IMG/VR virus record: IMGVR_UViG_3300033996_000679
Location: 1 to 44,471 of that record
DNA: 44,471 bases
Source of the DNA: a virus
Reading direction: 5' to 3' (one strand)
Shown here: in pieces, positions 16,575 to 23,184 of the stretch
How positions within the stretch are numbered: position 1 is the first letter of the stretch
How the letters are laid out: each line of letters begins with the position of its first letter
Translations under genes and position numbers: made by a program
The notes under the pieces: generated by a model
The model's input: the letters and a program-made list of their open reading frames with translations, nothing else
Database searches by the model: none
Told to the model about the DNA's origin: nothing

Positions 16575-16623
16575 AAAGTTTTTATTTATTTTATTAAAGA
16601 ATGAAGAAGAAGTTTAAAATCAA

Positions 16624-16693
16624 AAACCACCAGTCTCGAGTATATTTGGTAAATTGGCTATTCATGGAATATAAAGTGTGAGACCGGTGGTTT
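16624..16693. repeat. Inverted repeat with 14-bp arms
   Basis: AAACCACCAGTCTC (16624-16637) and GAGACCGGTGGTTT (16680-16693) pair at 13 of 14 positions, with 42 bases between them. No T tract follows on either strand. The arms share the GGTGGTTT sequence with the terminator arm at 16841. Confidence 0.85.
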
Positions 16694-16739
16694 ATAATAA
16701 AAGTTATCTATGTCTCTTATTATATCTTAAAGTTATTAA

Positions 16740-16755
16740 TTTGTTTTAAAACAAA
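16740..16755. repeat. 16-bp perfect palindrome
   Basis: TTTGTTTTAAAACAAA is self-complementary, and ATTAAT-type sequences flank it on both sides. It is a candidate protein-binding site or A+T-rich unwinding element. Confidence 0.7.
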
Positions 16756-16798
16756 ATGTAAATTAATTTCTATAATATGTAACGAACAATTCGGGTAG

Positions 16799-17395
16799 TC
16801 AAATACCTAAACCATCACTTAAAAAACCATCACTCACTCTGGTGGTTTTTTTATGCTGTTTACTTTTATACCGTTCATACCTCAACCATAAATATTCTGC
16901 TTGGTCATTAGATAATCCGTTTATAAGACACTCTTCAATAACAGCTTTATGCCATATACTACCAAATGTACTTTCGGTTATTTTAAGGCATTGTTTAAAA
17001 ACGTTATAATGTTTTGGTTTTTCAATGATAAAGTGCCCGTATTCATTAGTTATAATTTCAACATCATTTACGGGCTCTTGATTTACGGGCTCTTGATTTA
17101 CGGGCTCTTGATTTACGGGCTCTTGATTTACGGGCTCTTGATTTACGGGCTCATTAAAAAGATCAGCAAGATCTACTTTATTATCTAAATAGTACCAGGT
17201 CTGTCCTCTACCTTTAGAATAGGATTTGTTAGTCATTAGAACACCAGATTCTTTTAACTTTTTAAATACACTTGAAGATACTTCTTTATTATTATTAAAG
17301 AATGTTTCTCTTAAATATTTATTGGTGGATTCAACAGGTGCGTTACTCTTAATAAAGATAATGAATTTCTCTATGTCTTTAATTTTATACTTCAT
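16799..17395 (-). CDS. Winged-helix, replication-initiator-like protein with NQEPV repeats (198 aa)
   Basis: Residues about 1-72 look like a winged-helix domain (YKIKDIEKFIIFIKSN, then SSSVFKKLKESGVLMTNKS, then a GRGQTWYYL wing). Residues about 80-110 are five perfect copies of Asn-Gln-Glu-Pro-Val, encoded by identical 15-bp units. Residues about 125-185 are a helical domain (FGSIWHKAVIEECL...YLWLRYERYK). The layout of an N-terminal DNA-binding domain, flexible repeat linker and C-terminal helical domain, plus DNA repeats inside the gene, recalls initiators such as lambda O, but I see no sequence match. A transcription regulator is the alternative. The 3' end also forms a terminator hairpin. 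Confidence 0.5.
   Translation of the reverse strand: MKYKIKDIEKFIIFIKSNAPVESTNKYLRETFFNNNKEVSSSVFKKLKESGVLMTNKSYSKGRGQTWYYLDNKVDLADLFNEPVNQEPVNQEPVNQEPVNQEPVNQEPVNDVEIITNEYGHFIIEKPKHYNVFKQCLKITESTFGSIWHKAVIEECLINGLSNDQAEYLWLRYERYKSKQHKKTTRVSDGFLSDGLGI
16821..16851. terminator. Terminator-like hairpin inside the 3' coding end
   Basis: AAAAAACCATCA and TGGTGGTTTTTT pair at 11 of 12 positions with a seven-base loop and give T tracts on both strands. It overlaps the last codons of the reverse-strand gene at 16799-17395 and would end that transcript before the operon at 16574. Confidence 0.6.
17066..17152. repeat. Five tandem 15-bp direct repeats (iteron-like)
   Basis: The unit ATTTACGGGCTCTTG occurs five times without mismatch from 17066 to 17140, followed by a partial sixth copy of 12 bases. 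It encodes the NQEPV linker on the reverse strand. The length is a multiple of three, so both a protein and a DNA function are possible. Confidence 0.95.
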
Positions 17396-17405
17396 TTGGA
17401 CAAGT

Positions 17406-17452
17406 TTACGGTTACATATATAAGATCATTTAAATGTGACCGTAAGGTCACA
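17406..17452. promoter_or_regulatory. Overlapping inverted repeats upstream of the initiator-like gene
   Basis: TTACGGTTACAT (17406-17417) and ATGTGACCGTAA (17434-17445) pair at 11 of 12 positions. The second arm also belongs to GTGACC-GTAA-GGTCAC (17437-17452), a perfect 6-bp inverted repeat. The set lies 10-57 bp upstream of the ATG at 17395, where an operator would be placed. No consensus promoter overlaps it clearly. Confidence 0.6.
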
Positions 17453-17563
17453 AACAATGTATCTAATACCTTTTAATGGTTATTTAATGTTTTTTTGGTG
17501 GGGTGGTGGGCTATTTAAAAATAACTCTTAGATCTAATATATGTGCCCGTGAAAAAAGTTTAG

Positions 17564-17758
17564 TTATTGTATAATTATTTTTTTAATCTGTTTAAGATAA
17601 CCTACATCAGTCTTGAGTTCATCAAATGAAACATCTTTATAGATATACTTCTTTCTTAAACTAAGAAGTTCATTGTGGTAGATTGTACCTTTAAGTTTAG
17701 GTTGAAGATTATCAATGTAAATGATAACCTTCATTTTAGTTTTGTCGTCAGTTCTCAT
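17564..17758 (-). CDS. Small unknown protein (64 aa)
   Basis: I do not recognise it. It is basic and Lys/Ile rich, with an opening MKVIIYIDNL strand if translation starts at the internal Met. It follows the 144-aa gene with a one-base gap and so is probably translated from the same mRNA. No motif, signal or membrane segment is seen. Confidence 0.45.
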   Translation of the reverse strand: MRTDDKTKMKVIIYIDNLQPKLKGTIYHNELLSLRKKYIYKDVSFDELKTDVGYLKQIKKIIIQ

Positions 17759-17759
17759 A

Positions 17760-18194
17760 TTACTTTCTTTTCTTTTTCTTTGGCTGAACTGGTGCTAAGA
17801 CGTGAGTAACCTCAGCGATAACACACTCACAATCTGCTGGTTGATAACCTAAAGCCATAGACAAAGTATCATAAGACATTTTACCTTCTTCTGTATAACC
17901 ATAGAAGTTCTTTGACTCATCTTCATTTCTATACACGTGTAGTTTAACAATTTTTGCACCACAAGTGTCATGAGTAACAGAGATAGTTTTAGTGAACTTG
18001 AAACCTTGTGTCTCATAAAGACTAACACCTTCGTTAAACTGGTCTCTGGTATCGAAAGCCATAATCGCATCACAATCTCTGTGGTAGTAGTACCAAGCTT
18101 TTTTGATACCATCTTGTTTGTCGTTCTTGAAGAACTCAACGACTTCTTTTCTCGACTCTACTAAATTAATAACTGCAAATCCTAAATTGTTCAT
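17760..18194 (-). CDS. Unknown early protein (144 aa)
   Basis: I do not recognise the family. It is a mixed alpha/beta protein with many aromatic and acidic residues (AWYYYHRDCDAIMAFDTRDQF), three Cys-containing stretches (residues about 41, 78 and 122-124) and a basic C-terminal tail (PKKKKRK). The tail could bind nucleic acid. Its own TTTG-N20-TACTTTTA promoter lies upstream, inside the end of the neighbouring gene, and its leader is nearly the same as that of the 82-aa gene. This suggests early, host-sigma-driven expression. Confidence 0.55.
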   Translation of the reverse strand: MNNLGFAVINLVESRKEVVEFFKNDKQDGIKKAWYYYHRDCDAIMAFDTRDQFNEGVSLYETQGFKFTKTISVTHDTCGAKIVKLHVYRNEDESKNFYGYTEEGKMSYDTLSMALGYQPADCECVIAEVTHVLAPVQPKKKKRK

Positions 18195-18219
18195 AATGTT
18201 TTATTTTTAATTGTTTCTG

Positions 18220-18251
18220 TAAAAGTAATGAATTGTTTTTAATCTACCAAA
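18220..18251 (-). promoter_or_regulatory. Bacteroidota-type promoter for the 144-aa gene
   Basis: On the reverse strand TTTG (18251-18248), a 20-bp spacer and TACTTTTA (18227-18220) match the TTTG/TAnnTTTG promoter except for the last base. The leader AGAAACAATTAAAA (18218-18205) follows. Confidence 0.6.
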
Positions 18252-18487
18252 TCTGGCTTTAGCCATTTATAATATACAATATCATAATCAACGCCATATA
18301 TTTTAGATAGCTCAACAAAGATTTGTTCTCTAACATCTGATTCTGTGATACCACACAAATCATAAACATTATGTGTCTCACGCCATACATCACTGAATGT
18401 TACATCGGTCATAAATTGAATAACTTCTTTGTCTCTTGAATTTACTGATTTATACCAGTTCTTTACTTTTGTTCTTTTAGTTGCCAT
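18239..18487 (-). CDS. Small unknown early protein (82 aa)
   Basis: I do not recognise it. The N-terminus is basic (ATKRTKVKNWYKSVNS) and the rest is acidic, with VREQIFVELSKIYGVDYDIVYYKW near the end. The acidic, aromatic character is common among phage host-takeover proteins, but that is only a general likeness. It has its own promoter and leader. Its 3' end contains the promoter of the next gene. Confidence 0.5.
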   Translation of the reverse strand: MATKRTKVKNWYKSVNSRDKEVIQFMTDVTFSDVWRETHNVYDLCGITESDVREQIFVELSKIYGVDYDIVYYKWLKPDLVD

Positions 18488-18510
18488 GTTTTAAGTTTTA
18501 ATTGTTTCTA

Positions 18511-18542
18511 TAAATATAAGAATAGTTAATTAATTTGCCAAA
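18511..18542 (-). promoter_or_regulatory. Bacteroidota-type promoter for the 82-aa gene
   Basis: TTTG (18542-18539), a 20-bp spacer and TATATTTA (18518-18511) on the reverse strand, followed by the leader AGAAACAATTAAAA (18509-18496). The leader is identical over 14 bases to that of the 144-aa gene. Confidence 0.65.
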
Positions 18543-18733
18543 TCTTTTGATAAAAGTTTTGCAACATAGTTTATGATGGACCATTTATCAGTGATTTCTG
18601 TTGGTACAAAGTAACTGATATTGTGATAGTAGTCAGAGAATACTTCATTTGTGATTCTTTGACAAGCCTGAAATTCTGTTGCTTGTTTCAAGTCTGAATA
18701 GTTAAGTTCGTCTAAGTAAATTTCTCGTGTCAT
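18530..18733 (-). CDS. Small unknown early protein (67 aa)
   Basis: I do not recognise it. It is acidic with a helical centre (LNYSDLKQATEFQACQRITNEVF) and no motif. It is the first gene leftward from the divergent region shared with the TerS gene, and it has the best promoter in the window. Its 3' end carries the promoter of the 82-aa gene. Confidence 0.5.
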   Translation of the reverse strand: MTREIYLDELNYSDLKQATEFQACQRITNEVFSDYYHNISYFVPTEITDKWSIINYVAKLLSKDLAN

Positions 18734-18757
18734 AATTTCTAATTGTTTATTGTCTTA

Positions 18758-18788
18758 CAAATATACGGATAAAAAACAAATAAACAAA
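18758..18788 (-). promoter_or_regulatory. Consensus Bacteroidota promoter for the leftward early genes
   Basis: On the reverse strand TTTG (18788-18785), a 19-bp spacer and TATATTTG (18765-18758) fully match the TTTG-N19-TAnnTTTG consensus of the Bacteroidota primary sigma factor. It lies 24 bp before the ATG at 18733. Confidence 0.8.
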
Positions 18789-18805
18789 TTTTTGATATAA
18801 TAATT

Positions 18806-19207
18806 ATGAAAAAGCACGAAAAGCCAGAAAAGGATAAAGAGCAAGTCATATCGGCTCTGGTTAAAATGAGAGTTGAAAAGTTTGCCACCACTAAAACTTT
18901 ATTAGATTTTTTAATGAATCAAATAGGTTACGGTCAAACTTATTCTTATGAATTAATAAAACTAAGTAAAGAAAGAATCAATCTTATTTTTAAGGAAGAA
19001 TATGAGCAGTCTTTTCACAATGCAATAGCAAGACTTGAAGAACTTATAGAAACTACAAAGAATGAAAAGGTGAGATTAGAATCACAGAAAGAGATGAATA
19101 AGTTACTTGGCTTATACAGACCACAGAAAGTTGATATAACCTCAAATGGTAAAGATATATCAGTATCAGAAGTGATAGTAAAGATAGTAAGAAAAGAAGA
19201 TGAGTAA
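18806..19207 (+). CDS. terS: Probable terminase small subunit (133 aa)
   Basis: TerS recognises phage DNA to start packaging. The N-terminal half is helical and basic, with a helix-turn-helix-like segment (residues about 22-62). The middle is a coiled-coil-like stretch (NAIARLEELIETTKNEKVRLESQKEMNKLLGLY). The end has the RPQKVDITSNGKDIS...IVKIV pattern common at TerS C-termini, which normally contact the large subunit. It is the first gene of the TerS-sigma-methyltransferase-TerL cluster and overlaps the next start by eight bases. Confidence 0.7.
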   Translation: MKKHEKPEKDKEQVISALVKMRVEKFATTKTLLDFLMNQIGYGQTYSYELIKLSKERINLIFKEEYEQSFHNAIARLEELIETTKNEKVRLESQKEMNKLLGLYRPQKVDITSNGKDISVSEVIVKIVRKEDE

Positions 19208-19571
19208 AATTTACCTGAATAACAAATCACTTTACAAAGAGATACTAATATCAAAAGCAATGGGTAAATTAACACGCGAAGCAGAAAGAATGTTAATCTT
19301 ATTAGCAAAAAACACAATCAAAAAATTCTACTATCATAATCCTGATGATAAACAAGATTGTTTACAGAACGGACTTTATATGATGTTTAAGTTCTGGTAT
19401 AACTTTGATGAGATTAAAAGTACAAACGCCTTTGCTTATTATACAGAAGTGTTTAAGAGAGGTGTTGCTGCTGGTTACAACCAACTATATAAAAAGATTG
19501 ACGGTGAGTATATGTTTAATCAATCATTAGACTATACTGACGCTCAAGGAAACAAAATAACAAACATATGA
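19200..19571 (+). CDS. T4 gp55-like late sigma factor (123 aa)
   Basis: Residues about 22-98 match the gp55-type sigma region 2 layout: REAERMLILLAKNTIKKFYY at the start, then an acidic D-D-K-Q-D-C segment like the DEMISD of gp55, a helix ending in NFD, then STNAFAYYTEVFKRGVAAG like the N-PFAYFTQI...AF segment. There is no region 4, as in gp55. In T4, gp55 directs RNA polymerase to TATAAATA late promoters with gp33 and the sliding clamp; neither partner is recognised here. It is translationally coupled to TerS and the methyltransferase. Confidence 0.7.
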   Translation: MSKIYLNNKSLYKEILISKAMGKLTREAERMLILLAKNTIKKFYYHNPDDKQDCLQNGLYMMFKFWYNFDEIKSTNAFAYYTEVFKRGVAAGYNQLYKKIDGEYMFNQSLDYTDAQGNKITNI

Positions 19572-20944
19572 AAAGAACTAAATTAATGTTGGGAGACAAC
19601 ATCGAATCACTACGAAAACTTCCTGATAATTCAATTGATAGTGTGGTTACAGATCCACCATATGGTTTATCATTTATGAATAAAAAGTGGGACCACGATG
19701 TTCCATCTATTGAGTTTTGGTGTGAAGTTTATAGAGTTCTAAAACCAGGAGGACATATCTTATCTTTCGGTGGAACAAGGACATATCACAGAATGGTTGT
19801 GAATATAGAAGATGCTGGTTTTGAGATTAGAGACCAGATTATGTGGTTATATGGTTCAGGATTTCCTAAAAGTCATAACATCGGTAAGGCTGTTGATAAG
19901 TTACAAGGTAATGATAGAGAGGTTGTTGGTGAAATGAAAGGTGCTGGTTCAACAGGAACAACATATATATCAGGTCAAGAACATCATGATGGATTAGATA
20001 AAGGTGTTTTTAAGAGTTCATATATTGGAACAAAAGGTCAATCACCTTATGAAGGTTGGGGAACAGCTCTTAAACCAGCAAATGAACCTATCTGTGTTGC
20101 TCGTAAGCCATTAAGTGAAAAGTCAGTTGCTGAAAATGTTTTAAGATGGGGAACTGGTGGTATAAATATAGATGGTTGCCGCATAGAAGGAATAGACCCA
20201 TCAAACGCAAAAAGAATTGGTAAAGAATATACAAGTGAAGCAACAAATGAAGGTGAAGTTTTTGATACACTTAATAAAACCGCAATTGTTGGTGGTTCAT
20301 TAGAAGGCAGATTCCCAGCCAACATCATATTAGAATGTATATGTGATGAGGTTATTAAGGGTGAAAAAGGTGAAGTTAAAACAACAAATAGAATAAGAAA
20401 AGGTGAAGCAGCAGGTGGATTAGATATAAATGAAAATAGAAAAGCAGTTGAAGGTATAGACAATTATAATGATAAAGGTGATATTCATACTAATCCGATG
20501 TGTCCGTGTCGTTTGATGGACGAACAAAGTGGTTTATCAAAAACTAATCATAAAGGTAATAGAACTGATAAAGGTGTTGTTACTGGAGTAATTGGATTTG
20601 GAAGAGGAACAGAAGTAGCAAGATGTGATAGTGGCGGAGCCTCACGCTTTTTCTATCAAGCAAAAGTAAGTAAGGCTGAAAGAAATATGGGTTTAGATAG
20701 TTTTGTAATAAATAAGAACACACATCCTACAATAAAGCCCGTATCACTTATGGCTTACCTATGTAGATTAGTAACACCACCTAATGGTATTGTATTAGAC
20801 CCGTTTATGGGTTCTGGTTCAACAGGTATAGCAGCACAATTAGAAGGGTTTAGATTTTGTGGTATGGAAATGGATAAAGATTACTTTAAGATTGCTGAAT
20901 CAAGAATAGAAAACTACGAACAATATAGAAAATTTATAAAATGA
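19568..20944 (+). CDS. DNA adenine/cytosine-N4 methyltransferase, beta class (458 aa)
   Basis: DPPY (residues 29-32) near the N-terminus and FMGSGSTG (about 413-420) near the C-terminus give the catalytic-first, SAM-binding-last order of the beta class. Conserved stretches in between include FPKSHNIGKAVDK, EGWGTALKPANEPI and GGINIDGCRI, a family frequent in phages. The central 200 residues hold the target-recognition part. DPPY suits N6-adenine or N4-cytosine methylation. No restriction enzyme is nearby, so it probably protects phage DNA or marks it for packaging or regulation. It overlaps both neighbours through ATGA. Confidence 0.9.
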   Translation: MKRTKLMLGDNIESLRKLPDNSIDSVVTDPPYGLSFMNKKWDHDVPSIEFWCEVYRVLKPGGHILSFGGTRTYHRMVVNIEDAGFEIRDQIMWLYGSGFPKSHNIGKAVDKLQGNDREVVGEMKGAGSTGTTYISGQEHHDGLDKGVFKSSYIGTKGQSPYEGWGTALKPANEPICVARKPLSEKSVAENVLRWGTGGINIDGCRIEGIDPSNAKRIGKEYTSEATNEGEVFDTLNKTAIVGGSLEGRFPANIILECICDEVIKGEKGEVKTTNRIRKGEAAGGLDINENRKAVEGIDNYNDKGDIHTNPMCPCRLMDEQSGLSKTNHKGNRTDKGVVTGVIGFGRGTEVARCDSGGASRFFYQAKVSKAERNMGLDSFVINKNTHPTIKPVSLMAYLCRLVTPPNGIVLDPFMGSGSTGIAAQLEGFRFCGMEMDKDYFKIAESRIENYEQYRKFIK

Positions 20945-22146
20945 AACTACAGATAGAAGGTAACAGATTATTAGATGAGATGTTAAACTCAGATAAAAGA
21001 TTCTTCTTACACATAGGTGGTTCACGTTCTGGTAAGACTTATTCTATTCTACAATACATTATAATCTATTGTTTCAAGAACAAAGATAAGACAATAACAA
21101 TTGCTCGTAAGACTTTTCCTTCTTTAAGATTAGGTGCTTACCGTGAGTTTATTCAACTCTTAAAAGACTTAGATGTTTATAAAGAAGAATCACATAATAA
21201 AACAAATAACTTTTACAATCTAAACTCAAACACAATTCAGTTTATATCAATCGACCAATCACAGAAACTGAGAGGTCTTAAACACGACTTAGTTTTTATT
21301 GATGAGGTTAATGAAGTTAGCAAAGAAGAAGCCGACCAACTCTTTATGAGAACTGAAGACAAGATTATAATGGCTGAGAATCCATCCGATGCTCTTCACT
21401 GGTCTCTTAAACTTAAATCAGATGTAGATGCTCTTTACTTACATTCAACTTATATTGATAATCCTTTCTTACCACAAGCAATTGTTAGTCAGATTGAATC
21501 ATATAAAGAAACAGATGAAGATTTGTGGAATGTGTTTGGTCTTGGTCTACCAGCCAAGAACAATGAACTTGTATATACAAATTATGAATACTGGCATTCA
21601 GAAGATGAACTATTTGAGATAGATGAAAAAGGTGACAAACATCCTAAGTATGAAGATGTTGTTATTGGTTGTGACTGGGGTTATCAACACCCTTCAGCTA
21701 TTATTAAGTTATGGATTGATTCTAACTATAGAAGAGTGTGGGTTAAAGAATTGATACACGAAAGTTATTTAACAACAGAAGACTTAATCACTAAGATGAA
21801 AACATTTAACATAGAAGAGTTAAAACTATTTGGTGATTCAGCAGAACCTAAAACAATTGAATCAATTAGAAGAGCAGGTTTTGATATTGAGTCATCAATG
21901 AAAGAGGTTAGAGAAGGAATAGATTGTGTTAAAAGTTATAAACTTTTCATACACTCCGAGAGTATAAAGTTACAAGAAGAATTAAGAAGATACAAATGGA
22001 AAATCAAAAACGAAATGAGAACTGATGAGCCTGTTAAACTATTTGACGATGGACTATGTGCTATTAGATACGCACTCTACACCTGGACAAATAGAAACAG
22101 TAGAAGAAACTCATATGATTTCGATATTGATTGGATAGACTTATAA
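20941..22146 (+). CDS. terL: Terminase large subunit (401 aa)
   Basis: This is the ATPase-nuclease that pumps DNA into proheads and cuts the concatemer. Walker A GGSRSGKT is at residues 26-33 and Walker B LVFIDE at about 117-122, with a following coupling motif. The RNase H-like nuclease has candidate acidic residues Asp245 (VIGCDWGYQHP), Asp299 (LFGDSAEPKTIESI) and Asp369/370 (FDDGLCAIRYALYTW). The length is standard for the PBSX/SPP1-like group. It is coupled to the methyltransferase gene by an ATGA overlap. Confidence 0.95.
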   Translation: MKLQIEGNRLLDEMLNSDKRFFLHIGGSRSGKTYSILQYIIIYCFKNKDKTITIARKTFPSLRLGAYREFIQLLKDLDVYKEESHNKTNNFYNLNSNTIQFISIDQSQKLRGLKHDLVFIDEVNEVSKEEADQLFMRTEDKIIMAENPSDALHWSLKLKSDVDALYLHSTYIDNPFLPQAIVSQIESYKETDEDLWNVFGLGLPAKNNELVYTNYEYWHSEDELFEIDEKGDKHPKYEDVVIGCDWGYQHPSAIIKLWIDSNYRRVWVKELIHESYLTTEDLITKMKTFNIEELKLFGDSAEPKTIESIRRAGFDIESSMKEVREGIDCVKSYKLFIHSESIKLQEELRRYKWKIKNEMRTDEPVKLFDDGLCAIRYALYTWTNRNSRRNSYDFDIDWIDL

Positions 22147-22157
22147 ACAATTAAATT

Positions 22158-22382
22158 ATGATAAACGCAGGAACAACAAACATTATTGTAGTAGAACTAT
22201 ACGATGATGGTGAAATAAGATTAGAAGAACTAAGAGTTATGTTAGACGATGAATGTATCGCTAAATCTTGGCGAGAATATTATAAAGGTAAAAAAACCAT
22301 ACAAGGTGGAGCAGATGATATGAGTTACTACACCTTACCTCTTTGGTATCAAAGATACAAAAAAATAGACGAAATTTTGTAG
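22158..22382 (+). CDS. Small unknown protein, paralogue 1 (74 aa)
   Basis: I do not recognise it. It is acidic and ends with LPLWYQRYKKIDEIL, which resembles LPDWYLRSKKLNYLL at the end of the next gene, so the two may be paralogues. It lies directly between TerL and the tail assembly chaperone and its stop abuts the next start. A role in tail or head assembly is only suggested by position. Confidence 0.5.
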   Translation: MINAGTTNIIVVELYDDGEIRLEELRVMLDDECIAKSWREYYKGKKTIQGGADDMSYYTLPLWYQRYKKIDEIL

Positions 22383-22589
22383 ATGGAAGTTACAAAAACT
22401 ATTATACATGAAGACCAATTCATTAGATTAGAAAAGATAAGTTTTGGTAAATATAAAAGACCACCAGTTTATCGTGAACTTATTAAGACTAAGTCTGGTA
22501 ATGTGTCAGAGGTTAAAGAACTAAAGACCTTACCTGACTGGTACTTAAGGTCTAAAAAATTAAACTACTTACTTAATGAAGAAGATTGA
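22383..22589 (+). CDS. Small unknown protein, paralogue 2 (68 aa)
   Basis: I do not recognise it. It is more basic than paralogue 1 but shares the LPxWYxRxKKxxxxL C-terminus. Its ATG follows the previous stop codon without a gap, and its 3' end overlaps the tail chaperone gene by 14 bases, so the three are translationally coupled. Confidence 0.5.
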   Translation: MEVTKTIIHEDQFIRLEKISFGKYKRPPVYRELIKTKSGNVSEVKELKTLPDWYLRSKKLNYLLNEED

Positions 22590-23184
22590 AAGTTGGGCTG
22601 ATATAACTATTGGTCAGTATCAAGAGATGATGCTTATTGAAACAGAAAATGATATAACAAGATTTATACAACAAATCTCTATTGCTTTAGACATTGACTC
22701 TGAAGAGATTAGAAAACTATCTTTATTAGAGTTTAAGAAACTACAAGAAAATATGTCTTTCTTATCAGTAAAGGTAGAAGCTGACTTATCACCTATAATT
22801 GAGATTGATGGTAAAAAGTATGGATTAATTCCTGATATGGGTACAGTAGATGCTGGTACTTTTATAGATGCTGAACAATTCAAGGAAGATACTATACTTA
22901 ACTTACATAACTTAGTTGCCCTAATTTACAGACCAGTTATAAAACAAGATGGTGATGAGTATGAAATAGAGAGACATAAGGCTGAAGGATTTGAGAGACG
23001 AGCCAATCTGTTTAAGGAAAAAGTAAGTATAGAAACCGTCATGGGAGCTGTGGTTTTTTTTTCGAGTGTCGCGACAGAATTATCAATCAATTTACTAACT
23101 TATTTGGCGGACCAACACAAGACTCAGGAGACACCGACGAAGACGAAGAAGACCCGAACACGTACGAAGAAAGTCAAAGAATAA
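22576..23184 (+). CDS. Tail assembly chaperone, unshifted form (gpG-like, 202 aa)
   Basis: The chaperone coats the tape measure before the tube polymerises. It opens with SWADITIGQYQEMMLIETEN, a strong tail-chaperone-type start, and has a hydrophobic helix near residues 156-178 (GAVVFFSSVATELSINLLTYL). The unshifted form ends in a Lys/Thr/Arg tail (TKTKKTRTRTKKVKE). The reading frame contains a T9 run at 23054-23062 where a -1 shift would give the longer form. Its position is unusual: the tape measure is about 13 kb downstream, not next to it. Confidence 0.7.
   Translation: MKKIESWADITIGQYQEMMLIETENDITRFIQQISIALDIDSEEIRKLSLLEFKKLQENMSFLSVKVEADLSPIIEIDGKKYGLIPDMGTVDAGTFIDAEQFKEDTILNLHNLVALIYRPVIKQDGDEYEIERHKAEGFERRANLFKEKVSIETVMGAVVFFSSVATELSINLLTYLADQHKTQETPTKTKKTRTRTKKVKE

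Larger units (their letters stand above)
16575..16798. other. Non-coding region with inverted repeats (224 bp)
   Basis: This is the longest gene-free stretch in the unit. It holds an interrupted inverted repeat (16624-16693), a 16-bp perfect palindrome (16740-16755) and strong A+T bias. No ORF, tRNA or consensus promoter is evident. It lies between the initiator-like gene with internal repeats and the operon starting at 16574, so it may hold a promoter, an operator or part of an origin. Confidence 0.5.

Noticed and set aside
16624-16693. Attachment site for integration
   Set aside because: No integrase, repressor or tRNA-like sequence is present, and the repeat is inverted with imperfect arms.
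17066-17152. CRISPR array
   Set aside because: The repeats are tandem with no spacers, in frame inside a gene, and there are no cas genes.
17849-18139. A 96-aa reverse-strand open frame
   Set aside because: It is a shifted frame inside the 144-aa gene, which has the promoter, leader and adjacent coupled gene.
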